Shown here piece by piece: positions 8,578-17,253 of a DNA stretch of 64,000 bases (position 1 is the stretch's first letter; every line of letters begins with the position of its first letter). Below the pieces are notes generated by a model. That model saw nothing but the letters and a program-made list of their open reading frames with translations, was not told the origin of the DNA and did no database searches. Both the position numbers and the translations under genes were made by a program. The stretch is from Phormidesmis sp963789215 (GTDB taxonomy: Bacteria > Cyanobacteriota > Cyanobacteriia > Phormidesmidales > Phormidesmidaceae): the NCBI GenBank assembly GCA_963789215.1, contig CAWBJY010000006.1, positions 100,060 to 164,059 of the forward strand. Reading direction: 5' to 3'.

Positions 8578-10167
8578 CTATTTAGCTTGTGCTACTTCAG
8601 GCGCCGGTTTTGCAGCCGTATTTAATTCACCGCCTAGCTCTGCGTTGCGAATGAGAACCGCCTGCTGTAGCAGAGGTGTTCTGGCAACGGAGCTATTAGC
8701 TAGCATAAGCAGCGGATTGGCGAGTATGCCAGAGAGTGCAGTGACGACTACGGCTAGAACTAGGCTCGCGCGCAGCGGCTGCATTCCCTCAATCGACCAG
8801 TCGTTAGTGGTGTAGGTCTTAACTTCGTCGGACATTTCTTGAGGCTCTTTGACTACCATCATCTTGACGACGCGAATGTAGTAGTAGATAGAGATAACGC
8901 TGGTAATCAGACCAATTAGGACGAGCGTATAGGCTCCAGCCTGCCAGCCTGCCCAGAATATGTAGATTTTACCGAAGAAGCCTGCTAGCGGGGGAATACC
9001 GCCTAAAGACAGCAGACAAATACTCAGGCACAGCGTTAGCAGCGGATCTTTTTGGTAGAGGCCACTGTAGGCGCTGATCTGATCGGTGCCTGTGCGTAAG
9101 GAGAATAAGATGACGCAGGTGAAAGCACCTAGGTTCATAAATAAGTAGATGAACAGGTAGAACACTAGGCTTGAGTAGCCTGCGTCGGTGCCGATGATGA
9201 GGCCGATCATGACGATGCCCGCTTGGCCAATAGACGAGTAGGCGAGCAGGCGCTTCATGCTGGTTTGGGCTAGGGCCACGACGTTGCCGAGGATCATGCT
9301 GAGGATGGCTAAGGCCGTGAAGACAAAGCGCCACTGCTCGGACACCATCGGAAAGGCGGTAAGGAGCAGGCGAATAGCAAGGGCAAAGCCAGCGGTTTTA
9401 GATCCAACAGAGAGGAAAGCAACGACAGGCGTAGGAGAGCCTTCGTAAACGTCGGGTGTCCATTGATGGAAGGGAACGGCAGCGACTTTGAAGGCAATTC
9501 CGGCAATGACAAAAGCCAGCGCGATGATGAGACCCAACGGGGCAACGGTGTTCTCTTCGGCAATGCGGCTAGCGATGAGGCTAAGGTTGGTTTCGCCACC
9601 GGAGAGTCCATAGAGCAAGGACATGCCGTAGAGGAAAATAGCTGCGCTAGCGGCACCAATTAGCAGGTACTTAAGGGCGGCTTCGTTGGAGCGTGGGTCG
9701 CGCTTCATGTAGCCAGTGAGCAAGTAGGAAGAAATACTTAGGGTTTCTAGGGAGACGAAGATAGCAACGAGTTCGTCTGCTCCAGAGAGAAACATACCGC
9801 CGAGCGTGGCAGTTAGTAGGATCGCTAGAAATTCTGCGAGAGCAGTGCCGGAACGCTCGATGTAGCGGATGCACATGGGGATAGTGACGGCGGCGCTAAG
9901 GGCAATGATGCCGCGAAATACGACGCTGAGGTCGTCGCCGTTGAACGCGCCGAGGAAGGCGATGGGGTTAGCGGTGCCCCACTGCTGGGTGTAGAGGTTG
10001 AAGACGGCGAGGAGCAAACCGCTAATGGCAATGTAGGGTGTCCATTTGGTGACGCTTCTGCCGCCAATGATATCAGTCACCAACAGCACCATAATCGTGG
10101 TGATCACGATTCCTTCTGGCAGTATGACACCTGCGTTTAGCTGAGCGACTAGGTTGGCAAAGTCCAT
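8578..10167 (-). CDS. ndhB: NAD(P)H-quinone oxidoreductase subunit 2 (NdhB)
   Basis: A 529-residue polytopic membrane protein with about 14 helices, full length for NdhB. It is a proton-pumping, antiporter-like subunit of thylakoid NDH-1, used in respiration, cyclic electron flow around photosystem I and CO2 uptake. Diagnostic features are the discontinuous-helix region FKVAAVPFHQWTPDVYEGSP with its conserved Lys and the MKRLLAYSSIGQAG motif. Like most cyanobacterial ndhB genes it stands alone rather than with ndhAIGE. It is transcribed away from topA across a long AT-rich leader. The start ATG matches the usual family N-terminus (MDFANLVAQLNAG). Confidence 0.97.
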   Translation of the reverse strand: MDFANLVAQLNAGVILPEGIVITTIMVLLVTDIIGGRSVTKWTPYIAISGLLLAVFNLYTQQWGTANPIAFLGAFNGDDLSVVFRGIIALSAAVTIPMCIRYIERSGTALAEFLAILLTATLGGMFLSGADELVAIFVSLETLSISSYLLTGYMKRDPRSNEAALKYLLIGAASAAIFLYGMSLLYGLSGGETNLSLIASRIAEENTVAPLGLIIALAFVIAGIAFKVAAVPFHQWTPDVYEGSPTPVVAFLSVGSKTAGFALAIRLLLTAFPMVSEQWRFVFTALAILSMILGNVVALAQTSMKRLLAYSSIGQAGIVMIGLIIGTDAGYSSLVFYLFIYLFMNLGAFTCVILFSLRTGTDQISAYSGLYQKDPLLTLCLSICLLSLGGIPPLAGFFGKIYIFWAGWQAGAYTLVLIGLITSVISIYYYIRVVKMMVVKEPQEMSDEVKTYTTNDWSIEGMQPLRASLVLAVVVTALSGILANPLLMLANSSVARTPLLQQAVLIRNAELGGELNTAAKPAPEVAQAK

Positions 10168-10836
10168 CGACTACGGCCCAGATAGGGGCGAAATAAGGTT
10201 TTCCACTTGAAATAGTACCTTGGATTCTTCGGATTCCCCACTGTCTTTAGAAAATAAGTCTTCTGAAGACGCAGTTTTGAAACGCATTTAGTCGTTAATA
10301 AATTTGCTTAGCCGCTATATATAGATGCAAGTTACTGTGCTCACTCGAATTCTGCTGAGTCAAAAATCACTAAAAAATTAATAGACAGATTTTGCCAAGA
10401 GGCGCTACAAAGAGAACAGGGCCGTACATCATCTGACTGACAAAGGGTTTGCTGGATTTGAATATCTTCGCTAGCTTAAACGGAAGACAATGAATTGGAA
10501 AAATTAGGGTAGACGGATTGAACCGTTTTGATCTATCGCTATAAATAGGGACGCTGTAAACAGAGGTAAATAGAGATGGCTAGATCGAGGAGTTGTGCTG
10601 CTGATCTAGCCAAAATAAATCAACCGCTGAATTCTTCTTTGTGCGATCGCCTACCGTGCCTCTGTTCTCTTGGGCACTTTTAGCCAAGTTTCGTAAATCA
10701 TTCTCTATGAATGAAGGTTATGCCCGTATTTGTCCAAATTTAGTCAGTTAGCTCTATCTAACTTAACTAGCTAACTAAAACCTGGCTCGTCAAAATCTAT
10801 ACCGCCGTCTAACCCCACTCAAAACGCATAGGTCGC
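10168..10836. promoter_or_regulatory. Long divergent intergenic region between ndhB and topA
   Basis: No gene or tRNA is seen in 669 bp. It is AT-rich and must carry the promoters of ndhB (left) and topA (right). On the + strand a candidate sigma-70 promoter is TTGAAC at 10519-10524 and TATAAA at 10541-10546 with a 16 bp spacer, which would give topA an untranslated leader of nearly 300 nt. An inverted repeat with a perfect 10 bp stem (TGGCTAGATC, 16-nt loop, GATCTAGCCA) lies at 10577-10612 inside that leader, without a U tract. A HIP1 site follows. Their function is unproven. Confidence 0.35.
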
Positions 10837-13659
10837 ATGTCTACGCTTGTTATTGTTGAATCTCCGACTAAAGCTAAAACTATTCGCAACTACTTGCCGA
10901 AAGGCTATCGGGTGGAGGCGTCTATGGGCCATATTCGCGATTTGCCAAAGTCGGCGAAGGAGATTCCAGCGAAGGTAAAGAAGGAGAAGTGGGCGCAAAT
11001 TGGCGTGAATACGGAGGCGAATTTTGAGCCTTTGTACGTGATTCCGGCGGATAAGAAGAAGGTCGTGAAGACGCTGAAAGATGCGTTGAAAGAGGCGGAT
11101 GAGCTGGTTTTGGCGACTGACGAAGATCGAGAAGGCGAGAGCATTAGCTGGCATTTAATGGAAGTGCTAAAGCCCAAAGTGCCGACTAAGCGCATGGTGT
11201 TTCATGAGATTACGAAGGAGGCCATTCAAGAGGCGCTCTCTAACTGTCGAACGATTGATGACAAGCTTGTACATGCCCAGGAGACGCGGCGGATTCTAGA
11301 CCGACTGGTGGGCTATACGGTTTCGCCTTTGCTGTGGAAAAAGATTGCGTTTGGTCTGTCGGCTGGGCGCGTGCAGTCGGTGTCGGTGCGGCTGCTGGTG
11401 GAAAGAGAGCGGGCGCGACGAGCGTTTAGACGGGGGTCTTACTGGGATTTGAAGGCGGCGCTGCTGAAGGCGAAGAGTCCTTTCGATGCGAAGCTGGTTT
11501 CTGTCGGCGGGACTCGGGTGGCGAACGGGAGCGACTTCGATGAGTCTACGGGCGGGATCAAGCCGGGCCGAAATGTTTTGTTGCTTAATGAGCAGGAGGC
11601 CGGAGCGCTTCAGGCTCGGTTGGAGGCCAGTGCCTGGCAGGTGACCCAGCTAGACGAGCGGCCAAATACTCGTAAGCCTGCGCCGCCGTTTACAACCTCT
11701 ACTTTGCAGCAGGAGGCGAACCGCAAGCTAGGACTGTCTGCTCGCGATACGATGCGGACGGCGCAAGGCTTGTATGAAAAAGGGTTTATTACCTATATGA
11801 GAACGGACTCTACGAGCTTGTCTAAGCAGGCGATCGCAGCGGCTAGATCCTGCGTGGAGACAAAGTACGGAAAGGAGTATCTGAGTCCAAAACCGCGTCA
11901 GTTTACGGCGAAAAGTAAAGGCGCGCAAGAAGCTCATGAGGCGATTCGTCCGTCGGGCGAAGTGTTTCGGACGCCTCAGAATACGGCGCTAAAAGAGCGC
12001 GAGCTGAGACTGTATGATTTGATCTGGAAGCGTACGGTCGCTACGCAGATGGCGGAGGCGCGCCAGACAAATATTACGGTGCAAATAGAAGCTGACGATG
12101 CTGTTTTTAAGGCAACGGGAAAGCGAATTGATTTTCCTGGATTTTTCCGCGCTTATGTGGAGGGATCTGATAATCCAGATGCGGCTTTGGAGAATCAGGA
12201 AGTTGTTCTTCCGGCGATGAAGGTGGGAGATGCGTTGGATTGTGCTGGGCTAGAGGCCATTGGGCATGAGACCCAACCGCCTGCTCGCTATACCGAAGCT
12301 TCTTTGGTGAAGACTTTGGAGAAGGAAGGGATTGGCCGCCCGAGTACTTATGCGACGGTGATTAGTACGGTGGTGGAACGGCGCTATGCAGAACTGATCA
12401 ACAACAGTTTGGTGCCTACGTTTACAGCGTTTGCGGTAACGGAACTGTTGGAGAAGAATTTCCCTGATTTGGTGGACGTTCAGTTTACGGCGAAGATGGA
12501 GCAGACGCTGGATGAGATTTCGACCGGGGGGGCAGAGTGGCTGCCTTACCTGAAGCATTTTTATATCGGTGTGGACGGGCTGGCGAATCAGGTGGAGCAG
12601 CGGCAGAGCAATATTGAACCGGCTGAGGCTCGGACGGTTGATTTGGACGGGCTAGAGGCCAAAGTACGGATTGGCCGATATGGCGCTTACGTGGAGCTGG
12701 AAAAAGATGAAGAGACGGTGCGGGCTTCTATTCCGAATGGGGTAAGTCCGGCTGATCTGGATGATGAGCAGGTGGAGGTGCTGCTGAAGCAGAAGACGGA
12801 GGGGCCTGAGAAAATTGATTTGCATCCGGAGACGGGAGAGCCGATGTATATGCTGGTGGGCAGGTTTGGCCCCTATGTGCAGTTAGGCGAGGTGACGGAG
12901 GAGAATCCTAAGCCGAAGCGGATGTCTTTGCCGAAGGGCGTAAAACCGGAGGATGTGACGTCTAAGATGGCGGTGAGTTTGCTGTCTTTGCCGCGTTTGC
13001 TGGGTGTGCATCCGGAGACGGGGAACAACATTAAGGCGAGCTTAGGCCGGTTTGGGCCTTATGTTGTACATAGCAAGGGAAAAGAAGACGGTAAGGATGA
13101 TTATCGCTCTATTAAAGGCGATGATGATGTGCTGACGATTGGGCTAGCGCGATCGCTAGAGATGTTGGCGCAGCCGAAGGCAGGACGGGGGCGAAAGTCG
13201 GCGACGCCCATTCATGAAATTGGTAAGCATCCGGTGGATGAGGAGCCGGTGAGCGTGTTTGACGGGCCATATGGGCCGTACATTAAGCATGGCAAGGTGA
13301 ATGTGTCGGTGCCGGAAGGGAAGAAACCGCAGGAGGTGACGCTGGATGAGGCGGTAGCGCTGCTAAAGGAGAAAGGCGGCGAGGTAAAGAAGAAAAAAAC
13401 GACCAAGAAGAAGACAACCGCCAAAAAGAGTACGGCTAAGAAAACGACTAAGAAGGCTACGGCTAAAAAAGCAACAGCAGAAAAAACAACAGAGGAGAAA
13501 GAAACAGAAAAGAAAGCAGCTAAGAAAACGACTAAAGCTGCGGGTGCTAGGGCTAAGTCTGCGAGTACTAATGCGAGTACTAAAACGACTCGGAGTGCAG
13601 CGGCTAAGAAGACAACAAAGGCAGCGGCTACGGAGAAGGTTGCTGCTGAGGGAGAGTAG
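10837..13659 (+). CDS. topA: DNA topoisomerase I (type IA)
   Basis: A 940-residue enzyme that relaxes negative supercoils. The TOPRIM domain opens the protein (LVIVESPTKAKTI; acidic triad region ATDEDREGE at about 95-103). The catalytic Tyr lies in GFITYMRTDSTSLS at about residue 318. Residues about 605-855 hold four topoisomerase C-terminal repeats, each with a GRxGxYV or GPYGPYI core, and no zinc-finger Cys pairs. The last 85 residues are an extreme Lys/Thr/Ala tail (KKKTTKKKTTAKK type), as in several cyanobacterial and actinobacterial TopA proteins, where such tails aid processivity and DNA binding. The gene is monocistronic; the next gene converges on it. Confidence 0.96.
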   Translation: MSTLVIVESPTKAKTIRNYLPKGYRVEASMGHIRDLPKSAKEIPAKVKKEKWAQIGVNTEANFEPLYVIPADKKKVVKTLKDALKEADELVLATDEDREGESISWHLMEVLKPKVPTKRMVFHEITKEAIQEALSNCRTIDDKLVHAQETRRILDRLVGYTVSPLLWKKIAFGLSAGRVQSVSVRLLVERERARRAFRRGSYWDLKAALLKAKSPFDAKLVSVGGTRVANGSDFDESTGGIKPGRNVLLLNEQEAGALQARLEASAWQVTQLDERPNTRKPAPPFTTSTLQQEANRKLGLSARDTMRTAQGLYEKGFITYMRTDSTSLSKQAIAAARSCVETKYGKEYLSPKPRQFTAKSKGAQEAHEAIRPSGEVFRTPQNTALKERELRLYDLIWKRTVATQMAEARQTNITVQIEADDAVFKATGKRIDFPGFFRAYVEGSDNPDAALENQEVVLPAMKVGDALDCAGLEAIGHETQPPARYTEASLVKTLEKEGIGRPSTYATVISTVVERRYAELINNSLVPTFTAFAVTELLEKNFPDLVDVQFTAKMEQTLDEISTGGAEWLPYLKHFYIGVDGLANQVEQRQSNIEPAEARTVDLDGLEAKVRIGRYGAYVELEKDEETVRASIPNGVSPADLDDEQVEVLLKQKTEGPEKIDLHPETGEPMYMLVGRFGPYVQLGEVTEENPKPKRMSLPKGVKPEDVTSKMAVSLLSLPRLLGVHPETGNNIKASLGRFGPYVVHSKGKEDGKDDYRSIKGDDDVLTIGLARSLEMLAQPKAGRGRKSATPIHEIGKHPVDEEPVSVFDGPYGPYIKHGKVNVSVPEGKKPQEVTLDEAVALLKEKGGEVKKKKTTKKKTTAKKSTAKKTTKKATAKKATAEKTTEEKETEKKAAKKTTKAAGARAKSASTNASTKTTRSAAAKKTTKAAATEKVAAEGE

Positions 13660-13702
13660 CGTTAGTTGAGTCTGTTGCCCTTGGGTGCGATCGCCTACCT
13701 TA

Positions 13703-14647
13703 TCAAGAACGAGTCTCTAACCATGTTTCGAGGTCACTTAGACTATTGAAGTCTATCTGTGCTTCGACCAAGGCTTGTGATTCTTCTACGGACAGCGCTC
13801 TGATGGTCGTGAGAATACTGGTTGATAATTGACCAAAGCGCTTTTCTAACAGACGCGTGATAATCAAGGTTGCACCCTCTTCACGGCCTTCTTCGCGGCC
13901 TTCTTCACGGCCTTCCTGTCGCGATGTGTCTACCACGTTGTTTAGATCGCGATAGTACTTCAAGCTATCTTCGTAGGCTCCCTGCTCTACTGGTGAAAAG
14001 TTAGCAATCTCCGCTATCTCGAAGAGCTGCATAAACGTGCTTTCTTGCAATAGCTCAGGCGGGTCGTCTAAGTCGGGCAGGTGGCGCAGTAGATACAGCC
14101 ACTTATCAAAATGGCTCTCTAGCGCTTCTAAAGGCTTTTGAAATTTGGGCAGCTCTAAGTAGATGAACTTTAGTTTGTCGTAAAAGACGTTGCACTGCTG
14201 ATCTTTGAGTTCTACAGTATGCAGCAGCGTTTCGTCGTTTTTGTGGTCGTCGAACACAAAGTCTAGAATGCCTACGGTATAGACGGGTGCTAAGTGATAG
14301 TTCCAGAAGTTGCCTTTGAGCGCTTGCTCTTGAATAGGAAAGGTTGAGTAGTAGAGACTTCTGTCTTTGAAGAAGTTTTGCTTGGCTTTTTGAATCTCGA
14401 CGATGAAGCGATCGCCCTTTTCACTTTGACAATACAGATCGAAGATAGCTTTTCTATCTAGAGCGCTATTGCCAACATTTTCGCTATTGCGGTAGCTCAA
14501 GTCGCTGATCCGGTGTTTTTCGGGGAGAACAACGTTCAAAAAGTCGATGAGCAGCGCTTTGTTTGGCTCCGTACCGAAGATACGCTTGAAGCCGAAGTCC
14601 GTCAGCGGGTTGATATATCTATCGGTTACCAAACGGCGTCCATTCAT
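13703..14647 (-). CDS. Rpn/PDDEXK-family nuclease (transposase-like) with DUF4351 tail
   Basis: A 314-residue protein of the PD-(D/E)XK type common in cyanobacteria. The diagnostic N-terminus is ITDPL-like: YINPLTDFGFKRIFG, followed by LIDFLN. The nuclease core is visible as Asp in KAIFDLYC and the E-x-Q pair in FIVEIQKAKQ. A charged linker of four EEGR units (12 bp tandem DNA repeat) leads to a C-terminal DUF4351 segment (ITRLLEKRFGQLS ... LSDLETWL). The relatives are Rpn recombination-promoting nucleases, which can cut DNA and stimulate RecA-independent recombination. I chose the ATG at MNGRRLVTD; an upstream start would add 20 residues. It converges on topA and shows no inverted repeats or target duplication that would mark an active transposon. 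Confidence 0.8.
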   Translation of the reverse strand: MNGRRLVTDRYINPLTDFGFKRIFGTEPNKALLIDFLNVVLPEKHRISDLSYRNSENVGNSALDRKAIFDLYCQSEKGDRFIVEIQKAKQNFFKDRSLYYSTFPIQEQALKGNFWNYHLAPVYTVGILDFVFDDHKNDETLLHTVELKDQQCNVFYDKLKFIYLELPKFQKPLEALESHFDKWLYLLRHLPDLDDPPELLQESTFMQLFEIAEIANFSPVEQGAYEDSLKYYRDLNNVVDTSRQEGREEGREEGREEGATLIITRLLEKRFGQLSTSILTTIRALSVEESQALVEAQIDFNSLSDLETWLETRS

Positions 14648-14834
14648 TGCGTCTATTGGGAGTGAAAGCTTGCATTTGTCTCTTCTGATTCTAGCAACTG
14701 CTAGCAACTGCGGCGTTTGGGCGATCGCTCTTTTGAATAGAAGAAATTATCTTTATACTACAACTGATGCTGCGGTTGGCTTCGTCTCCTGGAGCTAGAG
14801 CCCAGCATTTTTGACCTTTACGCAGGTGTTTTCT

Positions 14835-15530
14835 ATGGCAGTGCAGCTCGATCAGGTGGTGCCTTTTGGGCGCTCTTTTGATGAATATGTGAAGATGTTT
14901 TCGCTAAGTGAGGCAGATTTGCAGGGGAATCTCTTGAGCGTGGCAGATGGGCCTGCCAGTTTTAATGCGGAAGGAACTGAGCGAGGGTATCGAATTCAGT
15001 CTATTGATCCGCTGTATGGTTTTGAGGCGGATGAGGTGCGCGATCGCTTTTACGCGGTTCTAGATAATATTATCGATCAGGTTGTGGCAACGCCTGAAGA
15101 CTGGGTGTGGAGCTACCACAAGTCGCCTGACGATCTTAAGGCGAACCGGGTGAAGGTGACTGAACGGTTTTACCAGGACTATGTGCAGGGGAAGCGTGAG
15201 GGTCGCTACGAAATTGGCGAATTGCCCAAGCTGAAGTATGAATCGGACAGCTTTGACTTAGGGTTGTGCTCTCATTTTCTGTTTTTGTATTCGGAGCAGC
15301 TAGGCTTTGATTTTCATGTGGCGGCGCTAGAAGAGATGCTGCGGATATGTAATGAGGTGCGGGTGTTTCCGCTGCTGACTTTGGGGTTGGAGAAGTCGCC
15401 TTTTTTGGCGGGTGCGATCGCGCATTTAGATAAACAAGATTACCGGTGTATCTTGCAGACTGTGCCGTATCAGCTACAGCGCGGTGGTTCTGAAATGTTG
15501 AGGATTCAGAGAAATTTTGCTAACGGATAA
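14835..15530 (+). CDS. Methyltransferase-like cyanobacterial protein
   Basis: A 231-residue cytoplasmic protein. It resembles SAM-dependent methyltransferase-like proteins in cyanobacteria: an N-terminal segment with LLSVADGPASFNAEGTERG in the place of the SAM-binding glycine loop, a middle YGFEADEVRDRF segment, and a FDLGLCSHFLFLYSEQLGFD segment typical of motif IV, followed by a motif-V-like EEMLRICNEVRVFPL. The glycine loop is D-G-P rather than the usual GxGxG, so activity is not certain. The ATG at MAVQLDQV is chosen; an upstream TTG would add 8 residues. It converges on a Crp-type gene across a duplicated hairpin repeat. Substrate unknown. Confidence 0.6.
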   Translation: MAVQLDQVVPFGRSFDEYVKMFSLSEADLQGNLLSVADGPASFNAEGTERGYRIQSIDPLYGFEADEVRDRFYAVLDNIIDQVVATPEDWVWSYHKSPDDLKANRVKVTERFYQDYVQGKREGRYEIGELPKLKYESDSFDLGLCSHFLFLYSEQLGFDFHVAALEEMLRICNEVRVFPLLTLGLEKSPFLAGAIAHLDKQDYRCILQTVPYQLQRGGSEMLRIQRNFANG

Positions 15531-15552
15531 CATTGCCGCTGTCGATAGGCTA

Positions 15553-15596
15553 ATTCTCTCAGGCCGTATCCGTATGGTGTGTTGACCTGAGAGAAT
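15553..15596. terminator. Hairpin between convergent genes (candidate terminator)
   Basis: ATTCTCTCAGG at 15553-15563 pairs perfectly with CCTGAGAGAAT at 15586-15596, leaving a 22-nt loop. It lies 23 bp after the methyltransferase-like gene and before the end of the convergent Crp-type gene. There is no clear U tract, so termination is a guess. The right arm is duplicated 48 bp downstream. Confidence 0.4.
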
Positions 15597-15663
15597 GATG
15601 GGTAAATTGGGCTTACCCCGTATGGTGTGTTGACCTGAGAGAATGATGGGTAAATTGGGTTTA
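15571..15663. repeat. 48 bp tandem direct repeat (two copies)
   Basis: A 48 bp unit starting CGTATGGTGTGTTGACC occurs at 15571-15618 and again from 15619 to about 15663, nearly identical over 45 bp. Each copy contains one CCTGAGAGAAT hairpin arm. The second copy reaches the stop codon of the convergent Crp-type gene. A recent tandem duplication of a terminator-like segment is the simplest reading; with two copies and no spacers it is not a CRISPR array. Confidence 0.9.
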
Positions 15664-16434
15664 ACCAATTGTTATGGGCAAATCGTTGGCATGGCTGCGC
15701 TGCATTCGAGATCCTAGCAATCGATTGTACTCACTTTGAACGAGTAAATAGCATTCGCAAGCAGTGTCTTCTAATCTAGATCTGTCTAAGATGGCTAGGC
15801 GTCCTCTGGTATAGCGAATCATGCCAGCTTGCTGTAAAACGCCTGCGCTTACAGTGACACTAGAACGACGAATCCCCAACATTCTTGCTACAAACTCGTG
15901 CGTGAGCGTTAGCTCGTCTTTTTGTACGCTATCTTGCACGGATAGCAGCCACCGAGCAAGCCGCTCTTCAGTGGTATGATGGCGATTGCACATAGCATTT
16001 TGCGCTACCTGTGTGAAAACTGCCTGCATGTATAAAAAGATAATTTTGCTAAACTCTCCGTTTTGATGGAATTCTTCTATCAAGTGCTCTGCTTTTATAA
16101 TCCATACGTCGCCCGGAAACTGCACAATGGCGATGTTCGTAGTGTATCCACCACCCCAAATGATGGGTAGACCCATCATGCCTTCATTCCCGACTAGTGC
16201 AATTTCTGTTAGCGTACCATCTTCTAATAAGGAGATCCAAGAGAGTAGCGCGGTGACTGGGAAATAGGCTTCTGTAATAGGTTCTTTGGCTTGATAAAGA
16301 GACTTTTGAAGCGGCATACTTTCCAAGCGCATGTGGGGTCTTAGCCGGGCATATGTTTCTGGGGTTAGCGTTGCAAGGATCTGATTCTGAGCTGGCTGGC
16401 TCTTGTTAAATGACATTCTAATATTAAGTGACAT
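15661..16434 (-). CDS. Crp/Fnr-family transcriptional regulator
   Basis: A 257-residue regulator with an N-terminal cyclic-nucleotide-binding-like beta barrel (about residues 20-145) and a C-terminal winged helix (about 165-235; LTHEFVARMLGIRRSSVTVSAG is the helix-turn-helix). The phosphate-binding cassette for cAMP (RxS type) is not evident, and no Fnr Cys cluster is seen. The segment LVGNEGMMGLPIIWGG is typical of the large cyanobacterial and proteobacterial group of Crp-like proteins with unknown effectors. I chose the ATG at MSLNIRMSF; a second ATG 18 bp later (MSFNKSQ) and a TTG 87 bp upstream are possible. It stands alone between a hairpin repeat and a glycosyltransferase pseudogene. 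Confidence 0.85.
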   Translation of the reverse strand: MSLNIRMSFNKSQPAQNQILATLTPETYARLRPHMRLESMPLQKSLYQAKEPITEAYFPVTALLSWISLLEDGTLTEIALVGNEGMMGLPIIWGGGYTTNIAIVQFPGDVWIIKAEHLIEEFHQNGEFSKIIFLYMQAVFTQVAQNAMCNRHHTTEERLARWLLSVQDSVQKDELTLTHEFVARMLGIRRSSVTVSAGVLQQAGMIRYTRGRLAILDRSRLEDTACECYLLVQSEYNRLLGSRMQRSHANDLPITIG

Positions 16435-16624
16435 TGCTGGCACGGTTCCTTTTATTAAATGAGTGCTGTCTAAACTGAGGTAGCTGAGAAGCTTCGTTAG
16501 ACCGACGAGTCTCTCAGGCAATATCGCTGTAATTATTTTTGAAATGTGTGCCTACTAAAAAAAATGTTAAAGAACAGAGCTTGGTACTTTGAAGCAGCCC
16601 CTGCTTGCCATTTTAAGGGATTAG

Positions 16625-17161
16625 GGTTTTGGGATCAGTACGCTACCGTACCTGGCTAATCCTGAGAAGAAGATTGTTCAGCTTGGCTGGTGGCTGCGTA
16701 AGCTCAATGCGATTTATCAGCTGCCTATTGGCCAGCGTAATAGGCAGGGTTACGAAAAGATTCGGCTAAGTAATGCGACTTCTTTAGCGGCAGAGAAGCG
16801 GATAGAAGCGTTAGCGGCAAAGGAAAGAGAGGTTGAGAAAATCTTGTTGAATCCTACTTATTGGGACAATACGAGGGAGCAGTCTCGTCTATCTAATGAG
16901 GATTATGACCGATTTCTGACAGAGAATATAGCCTTGTGGCTTTGCATGGTGCGAGCGCGAATAATATGGTGATTGAGTGCATTGCTAGAGCGACGGCGCT
17001 GTTGGTGAATCCGCTGCCTGCGGTGGTTGAGTATTTGGGTGAGGGCTATCCTTTTTACTTTCGGTCGCTGGCTGAAGCGGCGGAGAAGGTGTAGGTCGAA
17101 GCCGTCTGTGGATTACTTTCTGCAAGACTTTCTAGCTAGTGAGGTTTATCAGCGGATCTAA
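16625..17161 (+). pseudogene. Broken glycosyltransferase gene (3' portion, multiple frameshifts)
   Basis: Three consecutive fragments in different frames read as one protein. Fragment 1 (16625-16972) reads ISTLPYLANPEKKIVQLGWW ... LSNEDYDRFLTENIA; fragment 2 (16936-17094) reads ASANNMVIECIARATALLVN then PAVVEYLGEGYPFYFRSLAE; fragment 3 (17096-17161) reads KPSVDYFLQDFLASEVYQRI and stops. Together they resemble the C-terminal part of cyanobacterial family-1-type glycosyltransferases, in which the SSANN ... ECI ... NPLPAVVEYLGEDYPFYF block lies in the nucleotide-sugar site. About 20 residues appear deleted between fragments 2 and 3, and the N-terminal half is missing. It cannot give a working enzyme. 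Confidence 0.75.
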
Positions 17162-17253
17162 AAGCTGAGCGCTAAGAGTATGTTTCCTTGGATAGAAGCT
17201 AAAGAAACTGCTCTATGCCTAAGCTAAAAGGCCGATCGAAAAGGCCATCGTAG

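Noticed and set aside
10577..10612. Inverted repeat before topA as a riboswitch or terminator
   Set aside because: A simple 10 bp stem without a U tract or any conserved riboswitch architecture; kept only as a note on the intergenic region.
13703..14647. Insertion sequence around the PDDEXK gene
   Set aside because: No terminal inverted repeats or target-site duplication visible; treated as a resident Rpn-type gene.
15571..15663. Possible CRISPR array from the repeated 48 bp unit
   Set aside because: Only two copies, directly adjacent, with no spacers and no cas genes nearby.
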